From assembly GCA_900551715.1 (NCBI GenBank), contig URXG01000086.1:1-8264 (forward strand): a stretch of DNA of 8,264 nucleotides. The letters run 5' to 3'. The notes under the pieces were generated by a model. It did no database searches. It was not told the DNA's origin and worked only from the letters and a program-made list of their open reading frames with translations. Of the stretch, positions 6,026 through 8,264 are shown in pieces. A program made the translations under genes and the position numbers. How positions within the stretch are numbered: position 1 is the first letter of the stretch; each line of letters opens with the position of its first letter. The DNA is from an uncultured Blautia sp. (GTDB taxonomy: Bacteria; Bacillota; Clostridia; Lachnospirales; Lachnospiraceae).

Positions 6026-7225
6026 ATGAAAATCAGGCAACATTTTTTGTGTTATATATTGATGCTCGTTTTTTTGAACAATATCCCTCATACTGTCACT
6101 GCCGCAGATATGGACAATCCTGGTGAATTGTACGCACAGTCAGCAGTTCTTATGGATGCCTCTTCCGGAAGGATCCTCTATGAGAAAGATGGCAGAACTT
6201 CCAGACCCAATGCAAGCACCACCAAGGTAATGACCTGCATCCTGGCACTGGAAATGGGAAAGGGCGACGATTATGTCCAGGTATCAGAAAAAGCAGCTTC
6301 CCAGCCTGAAATAAAACTAGGAATGCATACAGGAGAGCAGTATTATCTGGAAGATCTTCTCTATTCCCTGATGCTGAAAAGCCACAACGATACAGCAGTT
6401 GCCATAGCAGAACATATCGGAGGTACTGTAGAAGGATTTGCAGATCTGATGAATGCCAAAGCTACAGAGATTGGCTGCAAGAATACGCATTTTATTACCC
6501 CCAATGGTCTGGATGCCAGCGACAGTGATGGTATCCACAGTACTACAGCATCAGATCTTGCACTGATCATGCGATATGCCATTCAGAACAATACGTTTCT
6601 CAAGATTACAGAAACAAGAGATTACAGTTTTTCGGAGATCAGTGGGAAAAGAACTTTTTCCCTCCACAACGCTAATGTACTTCTGGATATGACAGAAGGA
6701 GTCCTGTCCGGCAAAACCGGGTTTACTGCCGATGCAGGATACTGTTATGTATGTGCCTGCCAAAAAAACGGAAAAACTTTTATTATTTCTCTTCTGGCGT
6801 GTGGCTGGCCGGATCACAGAGATTACAAATGGAAGGATACATTTACGCTTCTGGAATATGGAGATCAGAATTATGAATATCGTTCTGTATGGAAAGAGCC
6901 GGAGATTCCTCTTGTTCATGTACAAAAAGGCATTACGGAAAGAGGGAATCCATGGGGAGAAGTTTATGTGAATGGTACTGTACAGATTTCCCGGGACGAA
7001 AAGAAGCTTCAGTTTCTTCTTCCAAAAGATCAGCCCATCACATCCCGGCTACAACTGAAAAAAGAAGTAACAGCACCTGTAAAAAAAGGGCAGAAACTGG
7101 GACAGCTGGATTTCTTTCTGAAAGATCAGAAACTGGCATCCTATCCTGTAAATGCCAGCGAAAACATACAGAAAATATCCTACAGCTGGTGTATCGATCA
7201 TATTTTTGACAGTTATTTTCATTGA
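6026..7225 (+). CDS. dacF: Serine-type D-alanyl-D-alanine carboxypeptidase (PBP5/DacF family)
   Basis: This exported enzyme removes the terminal D-Ala from peptidoglycan pentapeptides and so limits cross-linking. The 399 residues start with a signal peptide (KIR n-region, hydrophobic 7-20, probable cleavage after A26 or A27 in TVTAAD). The penicillin-binding domain (about 34-260) shows all three active-site motifs: S64-T-T-K67, S119-H-N121 and K230-T-G232. A PBP5_C-like beta domain follows (about 295-385). The C-terminus after it is short (about 14 residues, with aromatic residues) and lacks an obvious membrane anchor. AAGGAG at 6014-6019 with 6-nt spacing supports the start. A dacF near scpAB is typical of clostridia. 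The paralogue name (dacF versus dacB or dacA) is by context only. Confidence 0.95.
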   Translation: MKIRQHFLCYILMLVFLNNIPHTVTAADMDNPGELYAQSAVLMDASSGRILYEKDGRTSRPNASTTKVMTCILALEMGKGDDYVQVSEKAASQPEIKLGMHTGEQYYLEDLLYSLMLKSHNDTAVAIAEHIGGTVEGFADLMNAKATEIGCKNTHFITPNGLDASDSDGIHSTTASDLALIMRYAIQNNTFLKITETRDYSFSEISGKRTFSLHNANVLLDMTEGVLSGKTGFTADAGYCYVCACQKNGKTFIISLLACGWPDHRDYKWKDTFTLLEYGDQNYEYRSVWKEPEIPLVHVQKGITERGNPWGEVYVNGTVQISRDEKKLQFLLPKDQPITSRLQLKKEVTAPVKKGQKLGQLDFFLKDQKLASYPVNASENIQKISYSWCIDHIFDSYFH

Positions 7226-7256
7226 AAAGTCTTCCCTTTATGGGAGGACTTTTTTT
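7225..7256 (+). terminator. Rho-independent terminator after dacF
   Basis: A 12-bp stem (7225-7236 with 7242-7253, AGTCTTCCC against GGGAGGACT, one G-U pair) closes a 5-nt loop and runs into a T-tract to 7256. The stem starts on the last base of the dacF stop codon, so there is no untranslated gap. Confidence 0.93.
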
Positions 7257-7259
7257 GAG

Positions 7260-7273
7260 GTTAAAATTTTAAC
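7260..7273. repeat. 14-bp perfect palindrome upstream of the carboxyltransferase promoter
   Basis: GTTAAAATTTTAAC is a perfect palindrome located 28 bp before the -35 element. Its core TAAAATTTT recurs twice downstream of the -10 element (7341-7349 and 7359-7367). It may be an operator, although AT-rich DNA makes chance palindromes commoner. Confidence 0.5.
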
Positions 7274-7301
7274 AAAAGAAACAAAAAAATCACAAAATCT
7301 A

Positions 7302-7330
7302 TTGAAAAAAAAGTCAAAACAGAGTACAAT
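7302..7330 (+). promoter_or_regulatory. SigA-type promoter with A-rich upstream tract for the carboxyltransferase gene
   Basis: TTGAAA (7302-7307) and TACAAT (7325-7330) are exactly 17 bp apart, each one mismatch from consensus. A second TATAAT at 7331-7336 directly follows but lacks a matching -35. The DNA at 7271-7300 is a run of A-tracts that could serve as an UP element. Transcription should begin near 7337, giving a leader of about 50 nt. Confidence 0.8.
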
Positions 7331-7340
7331 TATAATCGGC

Positions 7341-7374
7341 TAAAATTTTGGTTATATTTAAAATTTTATAAAAT
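7341..7374. repeat. Repeated TAAAATTTT palindromes in the carboxyltransferase leader
   Basis: TAAAATTTT occurs at 7341-7349 and 7359-7367, an 18-bp period. The second copy is part of the palindrome TAAAATTTTA (7359-7368) and overlaps another perfect palindrome, ATTTTATAAAAT (7363-7374). The latter ends directly before the Shine-Dalgarno GGAGGG (7375-7380). The position just after the expected transcription start suits a repressor site, or an RNA element near the ribosome binding site. No known operator consensus is recognised. Confidence 0.45.
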
Positions 7375-7389
7375 GGAGGGCAAACAAGA

Positions 7390-8264
7390 ATGAGTAACTC
7401 AACACAAAGCTTAGCAGGCACAAGAATCACATCTTTGCTTGATGCCAACAGTTTTGTTGAAATCGGAAAAAGCGTAACAGCCAGATCAACAGATTTCAAC
7501 CTGACTGAGACAAAAGCGCCTTCAGACGGTGTTATTACCGGATATGGTGTGATCGATGGAAATCTTGTATATGTGTACAGCCAGGATGCATCCGTATTAA
7601 ACGGTACTGTAGGCGAAATGCATGCCAAGAAGATTTCCGGACTTTATGACCTTGCTATGAAAACAGGAGCACCGGTGATCGGACTGGTAGACTGTGCAGG
7701 TATGCGTCTTCAGGAAGCAACTGATGCGCTGGAAGCTTTTGGTTCCATCTATCTGAAACAGACTCTTGCATCAGGGATGATCCCGCAGATCACAGCTGTA
7801 TTTGGTACCTGCGGTGGCGGTATGGCAATCGTACCAGCATTAACAGATTTTACATTTATCGAAGCCAAAAAAGGCAAAATATTTGTTAACAGTCCCAATG
7901 CACTGGATGGCAACTACACTGAAAAATGTGATACAGCAGATGCTGAATTCCAGAGCGAAGAGACAGGTCTTATTGATTCTGTTGGTACAGAAGAAGAAAT
8001 TCTTGGACAAATCCGTCAGCTGATCAGCCTTCTTCCTTCCAACTTTGAAGATAACGATTCCTATACAGAATGTACAGATGATCTGAATCGTGTATGCTCT
8101 GACCTTTCTGCATGTGCAGGTGATACCTCTGTTGCACTTTCCAGAATCGCAGATAACGGACTCTTCTTCGAAACAAAAAAAGCATTTGCACAGGAAGTAG
8201 TTACAGGTTTCCTGCGTCTGAACGGAGCAACCGTAGGTGCAGTAGCCAACAGAAGTGAAATATA
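7390..8264 (+). CDS. Biotin-dependent acyl-CoA carboxyltransferase/decarboxylase subunit (N-terminal part, runs off the window)
   Basis: About 291 codons are visible from ATG 7390, preceded by GGAGGG at 7375-7380, and the frame is open to the right edge. The product resembles carboxyltransferase (PccB/MmdA/GcdA-type) subunits, which move a carboxyl group between biotin and an acyl-CoA. Visible signatures are R-I-x-x-L-L-D-x-x-S-F-V-E (12-24), CAGMRLQEATDALEAFGSIY (102-121), SGMIPQITAVFGTCGGGMA (128-146, the glycine-rich CoA/oxyanion block) and ALTDFTFIEA (150-159). The second crotonase-like half begins at about 250 with FFETKKAFAQEVVTGFLRLNG. CAGMR replaces the commoner SGARI, so this is a divergent subfamily. 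In related gut clostridia such genes often precede oadG, a biotin carrier and a sodium-pumping decarboxylase beta subunit, but these would lie outside the window. The substrate is not determined. Confidence 0.9.
   Translation, partial: MSNSTQSLAGTRITSLLDANSFVEIGKSVTARSTDFNLTETKAPSDGVITGYGVIDGNLVYVYSQDASVLNGTVGEMHAKKISGLYDLAMKTGAPVIGLVDCAGMRLQEATDALEAFGSIYLKQTLASGMIPQITAVFGTCGGGMAIVPALTDFTFIEAKKGKIFVNSPNALDGNYTEKCDTADAEFQSEETGLIDSVGTEEEILGQIRQLISLLPSNFEDNDSYTECTDDLNRVCSDLSACAGDTSVALSRIADNGLFFETKKAFAQEVVTGFLRLNGATVGAVANRSEI

Noticed and set aside
8061..8249. A 62-codon - strand open frame at the right edge
   Set aside because: It lies antisense to the carboxyltransferase coding frame, which stays open to the end of the window and shows conserved motifs.

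Overview
The window looks like an ordinary chromosomal segment of a low-to-moderate GC Firmicute, most likely a gut Lachnospiraceae-type Clostridium relative. This rests on AGGAG-type Shine-Dalgarno sites, the scpA-scpB-(...)-dacF gene order, a clostridial orphan MoeA-like protein and a decarboxylase-type carboxyltransferase. The assignment is inferred from gene content and style, not from a marker gene. All genes lie on the + strand. I see no rRNA, tRNA, CRISPR array, insertion sequence or phage gene.

Layout. (1) At the left edge are the last codons of an unidentified gene with a very basic C-terminus, followed by a perfect 13-bp-stem terminator. (2) A monocistronic-looking cardiolipin synthase (153-1715) makes membrane phospholipid. 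(3) A near-consensus SigA promoter (TTGACA, 18 bp, TATAAT at 1770-1799) precedes a tightly packed five-gene run: an orphan MoeA-like molybdopterin-binding protein with a C-terminal four-cysteine tail, a calcineurin-like metallophosphoesterase, scpA, scpB and a cytoplasmic zinc-dependent phospholipase C-like protein. The gaps are 2-28 nt and no terminator is visible between them, so I read this as one operon. ScpA and ScpB are the kleisin and winged-helix partners of the SMC condensin. The other three genes have no established link to condensin. (4) After a 111-nt gap comes a secreted D-alanyl-D-alanine carboxypeptidase (DacF/PBP5 family) that trims peptidoglycan stem peptides. It ends in a strong terminator whose stem begins at the stop codon. 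(5) An AT-rich leader with a promoter, an A-rich upstream tract and repeated TAAAATTTT palindromes drives the last gene, a biotin-dependent carboxyltransferase that is cut off by the right edge.

Three start codons were moved downstream of the longest possible ORF (to 2895, 4534 and 5120) because a good Shine-Dalgarno sits just before each of them.

I did not find a clearly new biological system. The most interesting items are the MoeA-like protein with its cysteine tail, its operonic link to condensin genes, the signal-peptide-less PLC-like protein, and the repeat-rich leader of the carboxyltransferase gene.
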